Source of the DNA: Brachionus plicatilis
Lineage: Eukaryota > Rotifera > Eurotatoria > Ploima > Brachionidae
Assembly (NCBI GenBank): GCA_010279815.1
Contig: QEOQ01000207.1
Location: forward strand, 838,490-902,489
DNA: 64,000 bases
Direction of reading: 5' to 3'
Shown here: in pieces, positions 22,001-35,600 of the stretch
Layout: each line of letters opens with the position of its first letter
How positions within the stretch are numbered: the first letter of the stretch is position 1
Position numbers and translations under genes: made by a program
The notes under the pieces: generated by a model
Seen by the model: only the letters and a program-made list of their open reading frames with translations
What the model was told of the DNA's origin: nothing
Database searches by the model: none

Positions 22001-25000
22001 GGTTAAGATCGTGCACAGCTGCAGCTATCAACGAAGCACATCTATCCACATCGTCCAAAATTTCCTTATTAAAAAATAAATAATTCGTTCCTAAGAAGAA
22101 TATTTTTTCTTACGGTTAGTTTATCGGTGGACAGGAAGTATGCTGTTGCATGCAAAACATCGCTGGCATGGGTTGAATTATGATAAGGATTTGATGGTTT
22201 ATAATTAGATTCCATTAACGTTAGCCAATTAACTAGCATACTTTCACTAATTTTTAAATGTTGACACACGGAAAATCTGTTCATTGTTTTCAAGCCCAGA
22301 GTTATGAGTGGTCTTAAATATTAGGAAATTTTTTAATTGAGAAAATATCATACCACTTGAGAAGAGATGCAACTATACCACTTGATCCTAAAAAAAATAC
22401 AACGCGAATCTTAAAGAAGATTTCTTATCCAAATTGAGATTAAAAAGTAAAAGAGAATGTTTAGATAAAGATACTTCGGCAAAAGAATACCAAAAAAATA
22501 AAGAGGTTAAAAATTTTTTAAAATTGATTATTTGACAGATTAATTTTTGAATAAAAAATTTTTTTTTCCAACTTTTATTTTTTTAAACTAAGAAATATTT
22601 TTTTAAAAAGACAATGGTTTAGAATAAGATTAAATTTAGGTAGCAAACTCTTCTTCTTTCATGAGGCATTACGGTAAAAGCAAATTTTTATTTACAAAAC
22701 ATTAACAGTTCGAGTTTTCACAAATCGAATGGTAAATAATTGGAATCAACTAACTCCAGATTCGAATCAAACTCATTTTAATTAAAATTTTAATATTTTT
22801 TTTTTTTTGTTTTCTAATTATTTTTTATATAATAATTTTCTACAAAATATCGCTAAATCTTTTTACATTATATCATGACAAGAGGGTTTAAACGAAGGCT
22901 AAAGCTATCCGGAAAAACCCTGGGGAAACCCAAAATTATTTAATTAATAAAAAAAAAAAACTAACTCCAGATGTAATTGAGACTCCAACAATTAACCAAT
23001 TCAAGAATCAGATAGACAAATTTTTTAAATATAAGGACTTGTGTTAACGGCTATTATAATGCAGATGATTGCGTTCCATCTTTGGGTTAAACCAAAGATT
23101 ATAGCCATAAACTTATATTATTATTATTTTTATTATTATTGTAGTTTATAATGGAATTAAATATATCCAAAATAAAACGCTACAAATTTTATTTTATTAA
23201 TAAAGTATCAATAAAATTTAACTATTTAACATATTTATTTTTTATGTGAAATTTTAAGTTATGTAAATAAGAATAAAGCTATTGAAAAAAAAGTATAAAC
23301 AATTTTTTTAACTTAAAAAAAATATTTGAATTGATCATCATCTTCAAGTTTCCATACTTAAGGACTTTTTTTACAGAAATTTACATAGACACTTTTTATA
23401 AATACACTATTAAAAAAAATAATTAGACTTCCTTTTTTATTATTTAACTTTTTGATTTTGTTTATAAAGCCTTCTCTACGATTTAAAAAAATAATCCTAC
23501 AATTCCTCGAAAAATATCACTTTAAAATATTTTCAAATATTGAACTTTGTCGAGTAATGAGGATTTTTTCTTTGAAACTTTTCTATTTTATTATGTCAAG
23601 ACTTTGTCAAACTGCGATTTATGAAAAAAAATAATTTTAAGTCAAAGCTTTCTTTAAATATTACTCAAAAAGTCGAAAAGTAAAATTTTATCTCATTTGA
23701 AATTGATATTTAAATTTGAAAAAATCAAATTTTTTTTTTGTTTTATCAATTTTGTTTTTCATTATTCTTGCAAATAAATTAAAAATTTTGTTCTAAAGAA
23801 TAACGTTAAATAATAAAATTTAATTCAATTTTTTGTTTTTTTTTTTAATTTTTCAATAAATTTTTTACACGATTTCTATAAAAAATAAAATTCAATTAGT
23901 ATTTTTCTATCTGATATTTTCCTATAAAACTAAAATTCTGTGATTTGTCTTTTTTATTAATTTTGAATTAATACATCATCAAAACAAAAATTTTATTAGC
24001 TCTCTAGTTTTCGAGTTTTCAATTTACCCTGAAAATAATATTTATAAGTTATTTTCTACAACCTTTTTATGCATTTTAAGGTCAAAGATTATATTACCGT
24101 AATACTGGCGCAAAGAAAGAGCGATCTTCAGAGGATACATTTATTCTTTAAATAGCTTAAATAAGAGGAATTTTTTAACTCATAATAATGAATAATGGTT
24201 TATAGCGTAATAGCTAAACTAGAGGTAATCATAAATAGAGAAAAGCCTCTCTTATCAAAATAACGTAATTATCCAAATTGAGTATTTAAAATTTTATTAA
24301 AATTTTTTTTAGTGACACGCTATTGTAGCATATAAAAGATTCTATAATGACATGTTACAAAATTCATTTAAATATGTTATTTAAGTTATTAGTAATTTTT
24401 TTCTTTAAATATTTCTAGCTTTACTCAATACGTTAACGGGACAGGTAGAACGAAACATTTATAAAGATAAAAAAACAAATAAAGAAAAAAGAACATATAG
24501 AAAAATATTGACTTAATGAATGAGAACAAAACTCAAAAAACATAAATTTAAAATACAATTTTTTTAATATTTTTAGTTAGATAAAAAACTTTTTTAAACT
24601 TTAGGGTTTAACTATTTCTTTAAACCATTCTTGAATTAGATGTAGTCTAAATTTTGTCTCATTTTAACTGTTAAATTTATTCTTTAAATAATTTATGTTT
24701 TATCTATTTTTGATTCGTATGGTTAATGTTTTTTTTTCTCTCATTATATAAGCTAAAATTAGTAAAATTGATTATATGTTTTTTTTTTTTGTTTTTTCTC
24801 TCTTTTTATGTTTATTTCTACCTCACGATGTAAAAAGATAGAAAGTAAGATACTTACTTAAAATAAAAAAATAATCTTTTTAAGGTGTAGCATTTAAAAG
24901 ATATTTTGCTTTCTTATTAGAAACTAAGCTATGATATTATTTTCAGTTTATTAATTATTAAATATGTGTAATATTTTTAGTATCATTCAGAATTTAAAAG

Positions 25001-28000
25001 TGAGCAAAAATTATAATGTCAATGTGAAATATTTAAAAAATAAACTTGAAAGAAAATTGAAATTCAAAAATCGAATCTTAACTTATTCTTTAAATAATCC
25101 AACCGTGGAAAAAGATAGCTAATTACCTAACACCTTAAACAGTTTCTAAAAGAAAAATCTTTAATAACTATATTTTTATTAACTCATTTTAAAAATACTT
25201 TTTTTATTTGCTTTTTATTTTGTTTTATTTTATATTATATTATCTAGCTTTATTTAGATTTTTTTTTATATTCTATTCTAAAATAGCTTAAGCAAGAATA
25301 AAAATTTTGATACTAAATACAAAGTTAATACCGTACATCGTATACCAAGAGATGGGTTCTCTAGTTTTAGTTAAAAATTTCCTCTTATTTATGTTACTTT
25401 AATAAAAAAAAAGTGTCCTCAAAAGAAATTCCATTAATTACAAATCTTAAGAATTGTCGATTAGAAGGAAAAATGAGAAAAAAATACATTTCTTTGAGTT
25501 AATTTTTTTAAAGGGAAAGTTGAATGTGTAAAAAATTCATTTAAAAAAGATATACATAATCTTTTTTTTTAATTTTTGAAAAATATTTTTAAAAAATTAA
25601 AAATTGAAAATCTTAAATTTTCTTTTAAAAAATTTTTTTTGAAAGTTCAAATAAAATTTTACCTTTTGTTAGTGAGCCGCTCTAAGGCTATGATGTCAAA
25701 AGCCCATGATTCTTCGGTCTCAAGAAGTTGTATAATGTCGGGCGAAAGATTTCTGACGTAATTTTGAACCGAATTAGACTCATTGTTAAGTAAAGCTATA
25801 GAAGAAAAAAATTAAATTTTGAACCAGAAAAATGACAATTCTACGTTTAGTTCCAACAATGCTTCCTTTGGCAAAGCGCTTTTGTAAACCGTTCGACATG
25901 AGACCCGAAACAAGATCGCTAGTGTGCTTATCGCCATCTAGCAAAAGTGGATTGTAAAGCTCTGTGGATCGAAGTATGTCCAATGCTTTGTCTAAATTTT
26001 GCCTAACTAATTCGGTTTTTGAGCTTTCATGTGCCAGACTAATTATATTGATAACTTTTCGAATCGGTGCCTCGATCGATTGCTGGTGTACTTTGGCCAT
26101 TGAATGACGACGCGAGGGAAATTCGTTGCCAGTCGATTGAATGTCATAGGATCGCTTTCGGAATTGATTGCTTGATGATGTACTCAATTGGGGATCTTTG
26201 AGAAAAAATAAATTTAAAAAAATTAACTTTTTAGTTTTTTTATTCGAAGTGAATATTGACACAGTATGTGTCAATATAATTTTTTAATGGAACATAATGT
26301 GTCAATATTCCAATTTTATTTACACAGTGAATATCCTATTTGATTAAAATTGTTCCTTATTTTTTTTTTGAATAAAAAAAAAAAATATCTAACTTTCTCC
26401 TATCTAACTTTTCAAATTTTTTTTTATTTTTTCTTTTTTTTTGTAACTAGATTTTTTTTACTTTCATCACCCAAGTGGTGTTTTTTTGAAATAAATAATA
26501 ATAAATAAATTAAAAATAAATTTTGAACCATCAATCTTGTATCATCAAAATTATATACCTGAATATTAAAATATTGAATTTTAAAAAAATTTGACTAAAG
26601 AATTTTATAAGTCGTCTTTTGCTATAAAACCCGATCACTATTCAAAGATAACTAAAGTTAGTATATTTTATAAATGACAACTTTTTTTCTTTTAGATTTA
26701 AATTTCGCATTGTTTTAATTAAAAGGCAAAGAAATAAACTATTAAAATAAATAAAATAATTAGGAAAATAGATTAATTTTTGAAGACTTAAACTTGTCAT
26801 TTTTTCACTTTCGTAAAATTAAATGCACAAAAATAGGAAAAATTTAATTTTTTAATTAAAAATTTTAAAAATAAATTAGAAGTACAGACAATATTTAGCC
26901 TTTAATCATAATTAATTTCCAAGCAAATTATTTGATTTCATTTGATTCAACAGAATGAGAACCTCTCTTTGGACTTAATGAGACAAAAATTAAGAAAAAA
27001 ATCTAAATGAAAAAAAGCTGCCATATTTTTTTGTTTGATTAGACTTAAATTAGGTTTAAAAAAATGTATTTTTGTAATATAATTCAATAATTTTTATTTA
27101 TTGGAACATAATGTGTCAATATTCCAATTTTATTGACACATCATGTGTCTATAGAGCCACTCTTTTTTATTAGAAGAATTTTTACTGAATTCAGGCGAAG
27201 ACCGAGTTAAATCGTTGCTAGTGTCAGTTTGTTTTTCATTGTCAGATATGGTTCCGTCATCTATGGAGCTGGTTGCGGTGTGCGAGTCCGACTTGATCAT
27301 GTCGGCGAACCGCTCGAAATCACACGACTTTTTGGGTATATTTAGGGAAGTTATTTTTTTCAAAATTGGATGAGTGTTCTCATCGTTTGGTTCGTTTGAT
27401 TTGAAAACGTTTTTGCTCTTTAGATTTTTTAGTGCTACTTTATCTGACGTTTTTGTTATAGTTACATAATTTTGAATTTTACTAAATAAAAATTTTAAAA
27501 ATTCACTTTTTTTTATTTTATTTTAAGCTAAAAAAGTACTTGGTATCGCCTTGCACAATGATCGGAATTGTTATACTCGAGTGATTGGACACCTCGCCAG
27601 TGCTTTTTTGAATTGGCAAAGAGAATTCCCATGCCATGCCAGCTTTAACATGCTCAGTTTTATTAAGTATTTCATTTTTGTCGAGCTTGTGCAGGTTGTG
27701 AAAACTTTGTCCACTCACCTCATTTAGCGACAAACCAGTCAATTTTTCAAACGCGTTATTTACATACTTTTATAAAAAAAATATAAAATTTATTATTTAT
27801 AAAAAAAATTGGAATTTATTGTAAAATAATTAAATTACTAGTAGTTGGAACTTTTCGTTCATAATCTCTATGGGATCACTTGTGTATTCGAGAGCTGTGA
27901 ATAGAGTGTGAGCCGCTTGAAGTCGTTTTACGCTGGACACTTCGCCATGTTCCAAAGTTAACAGGTCATTTTTGTATCTCATCAAATTGGTCGTCTCAGC

Positions 28001-29674
28001 TATTGCCTTTTTTTAAATGGTGAAATTTTAAATGTCAAAAAATGAGATGATTCTCAATTCTCACTTTATTAAAGCCCATCCTTAGAAATGGAAGAACGCA
28101 AGGCACCTCTCTGTCCTCACTAAAATTTTGCATAAAAAATGTTTTAATTATTTAAAACTTAAAAAAATAAATATTCTATTTAAAGTACTTACTAATTATG
28201 TGTTAGAGCTATAATCACTGTGTAATGGAACAGCTTTCGAATAAAGCTTAAAAAAATTTGAAAATTAAAATTAAAATTTTTGGTATTTTTTAAGGTGTCT
28301 AAAATTGGCTTCTAGCGTTAAATTAATTATTTTGTGAGTATTTTCTCAAAGAGACTGATTTGGTTCGGAAAAAAGAAAAATCTAAATTATTTAAATAAAT
28401 TACGAAAAAATAAAAATCAATTAAAATAATTATGAAACAAGTTAACTGTTAAATCTAATGAAAATTTTCAATTGCCTAAATCAATAATTACTTTTCAATC
28501 GCGTAGTTAATATTTATTATCAAATAAATAAAAGCCATAAATATTTTCCTCTAAAAAAAATGAAGACTGTAATTTTTTTAAATCCAGTAAAAAAAAATCG
28601 ATCGAAATTTTTAATATAGAATTATGTTTGGTACAACAACAAAAAAATAATTATTGTGTATTCGACAATTTAAACCTTTTACTATCACATTGAAGTCAAG
28701 TTATTAAAAAAGAATGTTTTTATTTATGCAATTGTGAATTAATTAATTGATTTTTTTTTAATTATTGAAAAATCATGATTGATTGAAAATCTAAAAATAA
28801 TTAAATCAAAGACATTGAAATTTACATAGCCTTTTAGCTTTTCAAATTTTAATTCTATTATTTGAAAAAAATTTTTCAAATTTTTTTGTAAATTAAAATA
28901 AATACATTGCCAAACACAGATATATTATTAACTTTTTTATATTTTTAAGAGTGATCCATTTTAGTAATCTAAAACTGTCTAAATTATTTTTTAGAAAAAA
29001 TTAAACTTTAAAAAAACTCATCTGAATAGAAAAAATATCAAGCCAATTTTAGAGTCGAAACGCTGAATTCTAATTTTGAAAAAAGATTCAATTATACAAA
29101 AATAAATTAAAACTTTTTTCCGATTTTTCTAGTGAGAATCTTTTCTTCGTATAATTTTATCAAAAAAAAACACAAAATTTACAGTTGAATTTTTTTTAAC
29201 TAAAAGTTAAAATTAAGTTTAAAAAAATTTTTAGCATATCTCATATTCTGAGGTTACTGAATTAACTAAATGTATAATTTTATTTTAAATTAAAAGTGTA
29301 AAAAAACCCAAAAAGAGAAGTGGTAAAGAAAAATTTTTGGCGCATGGAAAAAAATCCTACCGGCAAATGTTCTCGTAATCGTACTGATTTGCGGATGTCT
29401 TGTTTGTATTTGCATGAGTTCTCCTACAGTCTATTAACACGAGATCATAATTGACTTTTTTTATAGCTTCGTGTGTTTCCTGAATATTTCTGCTGCAGGT
29501 GATCGAATAGCCGCAATTCAAGATGGCATTCTTGAGCGCAATCACTGCCGGGTCTTCCCTGTTTTGTACCAATAGGACCTGCATTACTTTAAGTCCAATT
29601 CTTCGACAAATAGACAAGTCTGTGCGGGCGCCGTTTTGTAAACTCAATTGCGTGTTTATGAATACTCGCGATAA
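19019..29674 (-). CDS. PDE8: High-affinity cAMP phosphodiesterase 8 orthologue
   Basis: Thirteen exons with consistent phases: about 29674-29361, 28246-28193, 28119-28065, 28007-27839, 27766-27541, 27481-27186, 26195-25845, 25795-25663, 22312-22114, 22064-21934, 21877-21658, 21607-21464 and 19348-19019, about 870 residues. Domain order is that of PDE8: a receiver-like domain ([22 protein letters not shown]), a PAS domain ([11 protein letters not shown] to [10 protein letters not shown]), a Ser-rich linker with [18 protein letters not shown], then the HD catalytic domain. Catalytic residues are intact: [43 protein letters not shown], and the nucleotide-binding Gln in [10 protein letters not shown]. 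It hydrolyses cAMP to AMP. The first listed exon has an upstream TAA and no ATG, so a 5' exon encoding the start must lie to the right and was not found. Confidence 0.95.
19349..21463. other. Last intron of PDE8
   Basis: A 2.1-kb intron hosting the Mutator-like relic at 19.9-20.5 kb. A short GC-rich segment at about 20865-21035 has a TAGTAGTAGTAGTAG run and CGCCAATATGGCGCC, probably the tail of another retroposon. Donor CAACAA|GTAAAT, acceptor ATCTAAG|ACTGAT. Confidence 0.6.
19900..20535 (+). pseudogene. Mutator-like transposase C-terminal relic (SWIM finger and AT-hooks)
   Basis: At 20035-20085 the sequence reads [22 protein letters not shown], the CxC...CxH arrangement of a SWIM zinc finger, interrupted by a TGA. 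It continues [20 protein letters not shown] and GRPKNT, the usual AT-hook-like tail of MULE transposases. A stop follows. Then at 20326-20430 comes another acidic and AT-hook segment ([17 protein letters not shown]). This second segment resembles the minus-strand protein piece inside the long-TIR element at 47522-48143. It lies in the opposite orientation to PDE8, inside its last intron. Confidence 0.75.
22640..23135 (+). mobile_element. Truncated CR1/Jockey-like LINE, split by a later insertion
   Basis: Removing the 197-bp insert rejoins an uninterrupted C-terminal reverse transcriptase end: [17 protein letters not shown] then [20 protein letters not shown] and a TAA. This fits the FxxRxVxxWNxLPxxVVxAxxxNxFKxxLDxF signature of the clade. 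About 80 bp of 3' sequence leads into a TATTATTATTATTTTTATTA tail, as in the copy at 18.2-18.5 kb. Confidence 0.8.
22762..22958 (+). mobile_element. Short retroposon (SINE-like) nested in the LINE, 14-bp target duplication
   Basis: The 14-mer AACTAACTCCAGAT occurs at 22748-22761 and again at 22959-22972. Between the copies lies a 197-bp segment that ends in an A-rich run. This is what target-primed insertion leaves. The insert has a GC-richer core (AAGCTATCCGGAAAAACCCT) and no coding capacity. Its start, TCGAATC, recalls a tRNA T-loop, but I see no A box. Confidence 0.75.
26196..27185. other. PDE8 intron made almost entirely of a transposable element
   Basis: The intron is 990 bp. The element at about 26248-27165 leaves about 20 bp on the donor side and about 52 bp on the acceptor side. 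Its pre-insertion size would therefore be about 70 bp, like neighbouring PDE8 introns. Confidence 0.7.
26248..27165. mobile_element. Non-autonomous element 'GAGTGGCTC', copy 1
   Basis: The minus-strand right end reads GAGTGGCTCTATAGACACAT. Both termini carry repeated TGACACA/TGTGTCA motifs and the phrase GGAACATAATGTGTCAATAT. The internal sequence is highly similar to 46818-47512 on the same strand (for example AGCTGCCATATTTTTTTGTT, AGAATGAGAACCTCTCTTTG). A fragment of one end also occurs at 38300-38345. There is no coding capacity. The superfamily is unknown. Confidence 0.75.
28247..29360. other. First mapped intron of PDE8
   Basis: A 1.1-kb AT-rich intron between the receiver-domain exon and the next exon (donor TGCCG|GTAGGA, acceptor TTTTAAG|CTTTAT). 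No repeats or genes recognised. Confidence 0.7.
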
Positions 29675-32600
29675 TTATTTTAAACCGCTTAATTTTTATT
29701 CAACAAACAAAAAAAAACTTAAAAAAAATTCTCTTTTTAATGAAGATTAATCTAGTAAAATAAAACAAAAATAAAGTGCTTTTATTCTTTATAATTTCAA
29801 CGTCTAAAAGATAAAGATAAATATTTGAATTTTATTATTTTTTTTATTTTTTTTTAAAAAGAGATTCACTTGAAACTTAATACACAAATAGAGACATATA
29901 TTAGTAATATTCTATTGTTCGTGTTTAGTCGAGATTTTTGTCGATTTAAAGCTCGAAATTTGAGCTTGTCAATCAGGTAACTATTAACTATTTTTTTTTG
30001 GTTTTTTTTTTCTCTCGAGTTTATTTGAGAATTTTTACCTTTTTTTTTTAGTTTTTTTTTCTTAAACAAATTTTTGAATTTCAAACAAAGTTACTAGCAC
30101 TTATTTCAATATAAACTCTAACAGTATTACGCTCATTACTCTCTTTTAATTAAAACTTTATTTATTTTAATTTTTTGAAATTCACTTTGGCTCAATTGTG
30201 GAAATGGTTTGCCTAGAATTAATTAAATTAAATGGCACGTAAATTGAATAAATTTACCTTTTTGACTTAACTCGTGATTTTTGATAAGCGTCATTAAATT
30301 TAACATAAAAAAAATTAAAATTATGGAATTTTATGAGCATATTAAGGTGTACCGATCAAAATTGAGTATCAAAATGTGCCAGACGCTTTTGCTAGAATGG
30401 AAACATAAAGACTTGGCATGAGATAAAAAGCCAATACTGAGCTAACACATGTTTGAAAAATTAGATGAAAAATCCATTTAAACTCTAAAAATTATTGAAT
30501 ATTTTTGTCAAGTGAATTTTTTAATAGCTAAAATTAACTTGAATTTGTTTTACCTATTTTGAAATTTTTTCTAAATTCAGCCTGGTTAATCTCGCAGCTT
30601 TGTCCTCTTTGTCGAAAAGTAAAGATGAAGTGTCTTTGACGGACAGTGAAGGAACGCCTTGGTGTATGGAGATAAGTTTTGACCAGCGTTTAGAGCTCGC
30701 GCAAATCACGATCATTTTTTATCTAGACTTGAAAATATTTTGATTGTCAAAAACAAAAAAGTGTTTACCTATTTTTGTTGGTTGTGTAGCTTGAAGAAAA
30801 ATATTCCTCACTTAGCATCCCAAGCAAACAAATTTGGAAATAACAATCATAAAATTTCAAAAATCTTATTCTCCTTCTCAAGAATCAAAACAATAAAACT
30901 GAATAGTTTTATTATCTGCTCCGAGAGAGAGAAAAAGAGAGAAAGTTGGTTTTTTAATTAGTTTTTTTTTTTTATTTTTTAACTGTTGTTATAGCAATTA
31001 TATAAAAAAGTCTTTCTGATAAACAAACATAAAATAATAAAGGAAATTTGGAGCCCATTTTAAAACAAATATCCCAATTAACCATCCAAGTTATCTATCT
31101 TTCTTTGGCTTTTGCCAAAATAATTATGATAATTGCGATCTATCATTAAATAAAATGATAAAAATGTCTTGCGCAAAGTTGTAATAAAACAAGACCAAGT
31201 TAAGCGAAAATAAAACCTTTAGTAGTTTTAGTTTGCTTGCCATAAATTATTTCTCCAAACTTTTCTTATGTGCAATCATTATTTTGGGTTATTATCGCTC
31301 CATTGCCTCAACTAAATTTATTCAACTATTTTTATAATTATTATAATTTGAATTCAATTTAGACTCTTTTCTTTCTAATCTTGTTGCAGCGCCTTTTGTT
31401 CACACAGCTTTGAATTTCAACAAGAAACACACATCAAAATGGATTTGGGCCTGGAATATGTTCATTGATTGAGCTCTCACTATAAATAATCAACACTTTA
31501 TTTTGATTATTTATTTTTAATCCTAAATCTATAAAACATTGAAGTTTTTTCAAAAGATTTAATTTTTTTTTCTTGGGCAAAATAAATTTTGAAAAATTCA
31601 ATAAATGCGCTGAGTAAATTTGCCAAATTGGAGTCAAAGTTAGAGCGCGATGTAAATCGAACCAGTTCTTGTTGCCAGACGTTTCTAGTCAAAACTCAAC
31701 TTTCCAACAACATTTTCAAAGTTTAAGCTTTTGGCCAAAAACTAACAAATTCTCAGATTTCGGATGAATTGTTTAATTTGAACAAAACAGATTTGGTCTT
31801 GACGCTGGCTTGAAAAAAAGCTCTGAGCTCTGTTTATGTCTTAAAACAATTCAAAACTCTAATCAATAATTTTTGAAATTTACTTTCTTTTAAAATGAAT
31901 CAATTAAATTCTAAGAACAAAATGCTTTGAGCAAACTCAAAAGAATTAGTTAAGGAACTACTATCCTCGCTTTGGAATAATTTAATTTGTCTCTGCAAAA
32001 ATTCAATTTAACTTAAATTTAGCCTGAAAAAAAATATTAAACAAATGCCAAAATAATTTTAAAGTAATGCCAAAAACCACTGTTTTTTATATGTTCCTAA
32101 AAAATTGGCCTCAAATATTTTTAACTAAAGAAAAAATCATCTTTTTAATATCATTTTTTAAATTACTTTTTAAAAAATTAAACATTTTGTTTATTCATGT
32201 ATACTTATCTGTTTTTTTTTATGTCCCAGAATGATCTAACATTATGTCACCAAGTTATATCATCGCAAAGTTTCCAAATTTTTTAAAATACATATTTATT
32301 AAATGCCAGATTTATCATAGGAAATTTATTAAAATAATTAGTCGATTTTAGGTCTGCACCAACTCTAAAAAAAAAAAATTTCCTATTTGTAAGCCAGAAT
32401 TTTTTCCAAATAAGCATTAAAAATTTCCATTACTGCTCAAAGAAAAAGGTTTTTTTAAATAACTCATTTTGAATGAAAGAATTGTTAGCTTCGGAGCTCT
32501 CAGCCGCTTAGAAGGAAATGTTAATCTTCGTTTTTTTTTTATCTAAGCTAATCATCATCTATTGTCTAATTTGCACGAATTTAAATAAATTAATTTTCAA

Positions 32601-35600
32601 GCAAAATTAATTCCCCCAAAAATAAAAACAAAAAAAACAAAATTGAAATGCATTTTCTTTTCACAGTCCAAATTTGAGAGATAAAAAAGATAAGAAAAGT
32701 TGGAAAAACTTGCACGGAAGTAGCAAAAAAATGAGACATATTTTTTATTCTAATTTTCAAAACTCAATATTTTAATCTAAAAGTAAAGTTTGATGAAAAA
32801 TACTTTTTTTTTTTAATTTTTTTCTAAATCTTTTGTTTTTGATTCAAACAAAAATTAAAATGATAGCGCTCGTGTGCAAAATTTAGAATAAAAAAGGAAG
32901 GAAACACCATTTTTAAGAGAATAACAAGATACCACTAGTAAATTAATTCGGAAATTATTTTGTTGAGTGATTCATTTAATCAAAAAAAAATGACATCCCT
33001 AAAACCAAAATTTCTCAATAGTCTGATCAATCTGGAGATTGACGCTGAATATTAAATATGGAACTGTTTTCATCAAGTACCCAAAGCTAAACAACAACAA
33101 AAATTTCCTAATTTTCTCTTCAAATTTTCAAGTATACCATTAACAATTTACTTAAACTAATTTTCTTGATTGATTTTAGACTTTATTTTTTAGCTAAACA
33201 CAAACGTGTTCACCCGCTCTTAAATTTAAACAAATTCCAAAATGAAAAATCTCTAAGATTTTAATTGAAACAAAAAAATGAAATATTACATAATTTGAAT
33301 GAATAAATTAAATGGGGCTCTTTATTTCCTCTAACTAAATAATATAAAAAAAAAACGCGAATCATTAATGAAATTCTGTTTTCAAGTTTTTATACTGCAT
33401 ATGTTTTATTTAATAATTTTGCCTACTTAACTCATTAATTTGAAGCCTTTCGATACTCGAGTAGAAACAATGTACCTAAAATCTACGCCAACATTTCCTA
33501 AGCAAAACAGTGATCATGTTTGTTTATGGATTTGCCAAGCATTTTGAACCCACATAACGAATGCATTCAGAATTGATACTTTACTCTATATCGTTTTGTT
33601 TGATTGAAACAAGTCTAATCGTTTGTTTTTGTTTCTGGGGAGTACTGTGTAAAGATAAACTGAGTTGTTTTTAGGCAGACTTCTGATAAAAACAATTTCA
33701 AAATCATCATTATTTGATTTCTTTTGCATAATTTAGTCATAAATACCTGAAAAACAACCTTAATAAATCAGGACCCTTTTGGTTTTAGAACTAGTTTCAT
33801 TCTAACATGATAGTTTATCAAATTTAAATTTTTTTTAAATTAAATTGTGCAAAGTATGCACTGAATAATTTCTTTTTCAAACTATTTTGAAAGCCTGTCG
33901 TAATATTCTTTTAAAAAAAATTTGAAAAATTTTGAACAAAATTGGTAAAATTGCACTCAATGTAAATTTCTGGATTCGCTTCTTATGAAAGAACATGGTT
34001 TGAGAAAAATAGATTTCTGCTTAATAAAGTAAAAATGAGAGATTATCAAAAAATCGATTTCAAATAATTTTTTGGCTATTGAACTTGGCAAATTCTTGTT
34101 CAAAATATCGATTAGTATTTTTAGATTTTTCTTAAATTAATAAATTGTCATATCCAAATTGTTAGATTCATGTGCGAGGCCTCTCAAAGTCTTGAATATG
34201 CTAATTCGATATTAGATGACAAAATTTTCATCATTATGATTTTAGTTGACTTTGGGGAGTCGAATTTTTGAATTTTTGAATCCAAAATTTGATCGAAGGC
34301 TACCGAAACTTAGGTGTAAAATTAAACTTTATTTAATCCCTGTTATTTAGCTTCAGCCTCAGACATAAAAGTGGTATTTAAACAGAATGATTAATTAGCT
34401 CTAGCATTTTACTTGTGAAAAATTATTTAAAAATTTTCTGAACTAGAAAAAAGAATTGTTTATTCCAACTAAATCCGGAATTCGCTTTTCTCTTTTTTAA
34501 TTTAGCTTGTATAACTTAGAGCCTAGAGACTGCATCTAGATAAGAACGAATAAATTTAAATCTCTAATAAATCATCCTGAACAATATTGGCCAAATTATT
34601 GGAAAATTTGCATCAAATAAAGCGATAAGATTATCGATTCAATTAAATAAAATCACAATAAACTCAATTTAAATTCAGCTTTTCAATTTTTTATTTCATA
34701 AAATAGAGGAAACATGGGTTCAAAATTTCCAAAAAAAACAATAACTCGCTTAGACTGTGTCTTTAAATCTGTGCATTTTTTCTCTGTCAATTCTTTTTTT
34801 TATTTTGGCTATCAATTTAACCAAAAAATGATGATGTATTTTAGTTTAACCCACGTCTGTTTTTTTTTAAGCTAATTCAAAACAACATGTGTGAAATCCT
34901 ACACACAATTTTAAAAATTCCGGTCGTGATGTCAAAATATAAGAAAGAAAAAAAGCAAGTTGTCAAAAAATAGTTAAAATAAATAAATTATTTGAAATTG
35001 GTTTTTTGTAAAGGTTAATAAAAAAATTTAATTTATGAAAAATTTGCTCAAAGTTGATTTTAATATTGGAATTAATTTTTAAAAAAATAACAATCATAAA
35101 ACTATTAAAATCATTTTGAGTTTACTCTTGAAAATAAGCTTATCTTAAAACAAAAATAAAAGTTAAAAATAAACTTTTATTTTTAGAAACATGCAGTTCC
35201 TTAAGCGCTTTTTTTAAGATCTTTGCTTAATCTATTAAGTATTTTTTTCTAATAAATATTAATTTATCAAATTTACTCTAAAATGAAAGTACATGAGTTT
35301 TTTATTACTTTTCAAAAAACTATAATTAATACCATTGTTTTGTTAATAAAAATATGCAAAAAAAGTCTCTCAGGTCTGGTCAATTTTAAAAAATCAACTA
35401 TTGAGGTTCTTTGGATTAAAAATATGCTAAAAATTTTTAAAAAAAAATATCTTTTTGGTAAGACGCTTTCAATGATTCGAGAAATTTTAATGTTTTTTTA
35501 AGTCCAAAAATTTAATTTATTTAGGTTAAAAATAAAGTCGGATTTTTTTCCTTCTTTACCATAAAAATTTTTTAAGCACTTTAATACTTTAAATTGATTA

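Larger units (their letters stand above)
22313..25662. other. Intron between PDE8 linker and catalytic exons
   Basis: A 3.35-kb intron (donor AAAAG|GTAAAA, acceptor TTTAAG|ACCACT) whose removal restores [12 protein letters not shown], the expected PDE8 junction. It contains a CR1/Jockey-like LINE fragment with a nested short insertion. 23.1-25.6 kb is AT-rich and featureless to me. Confidence 0.75.

Noticed and set aside
22350..22390. Apparent mini-exon in PDE8 reading [12 protein letters not shown]
   Set aside because: Joining exon 25795-25663 directly to 22312-22114 restores the expected [12 protein letters not shown] junction and phase; the mini-exon would break it.
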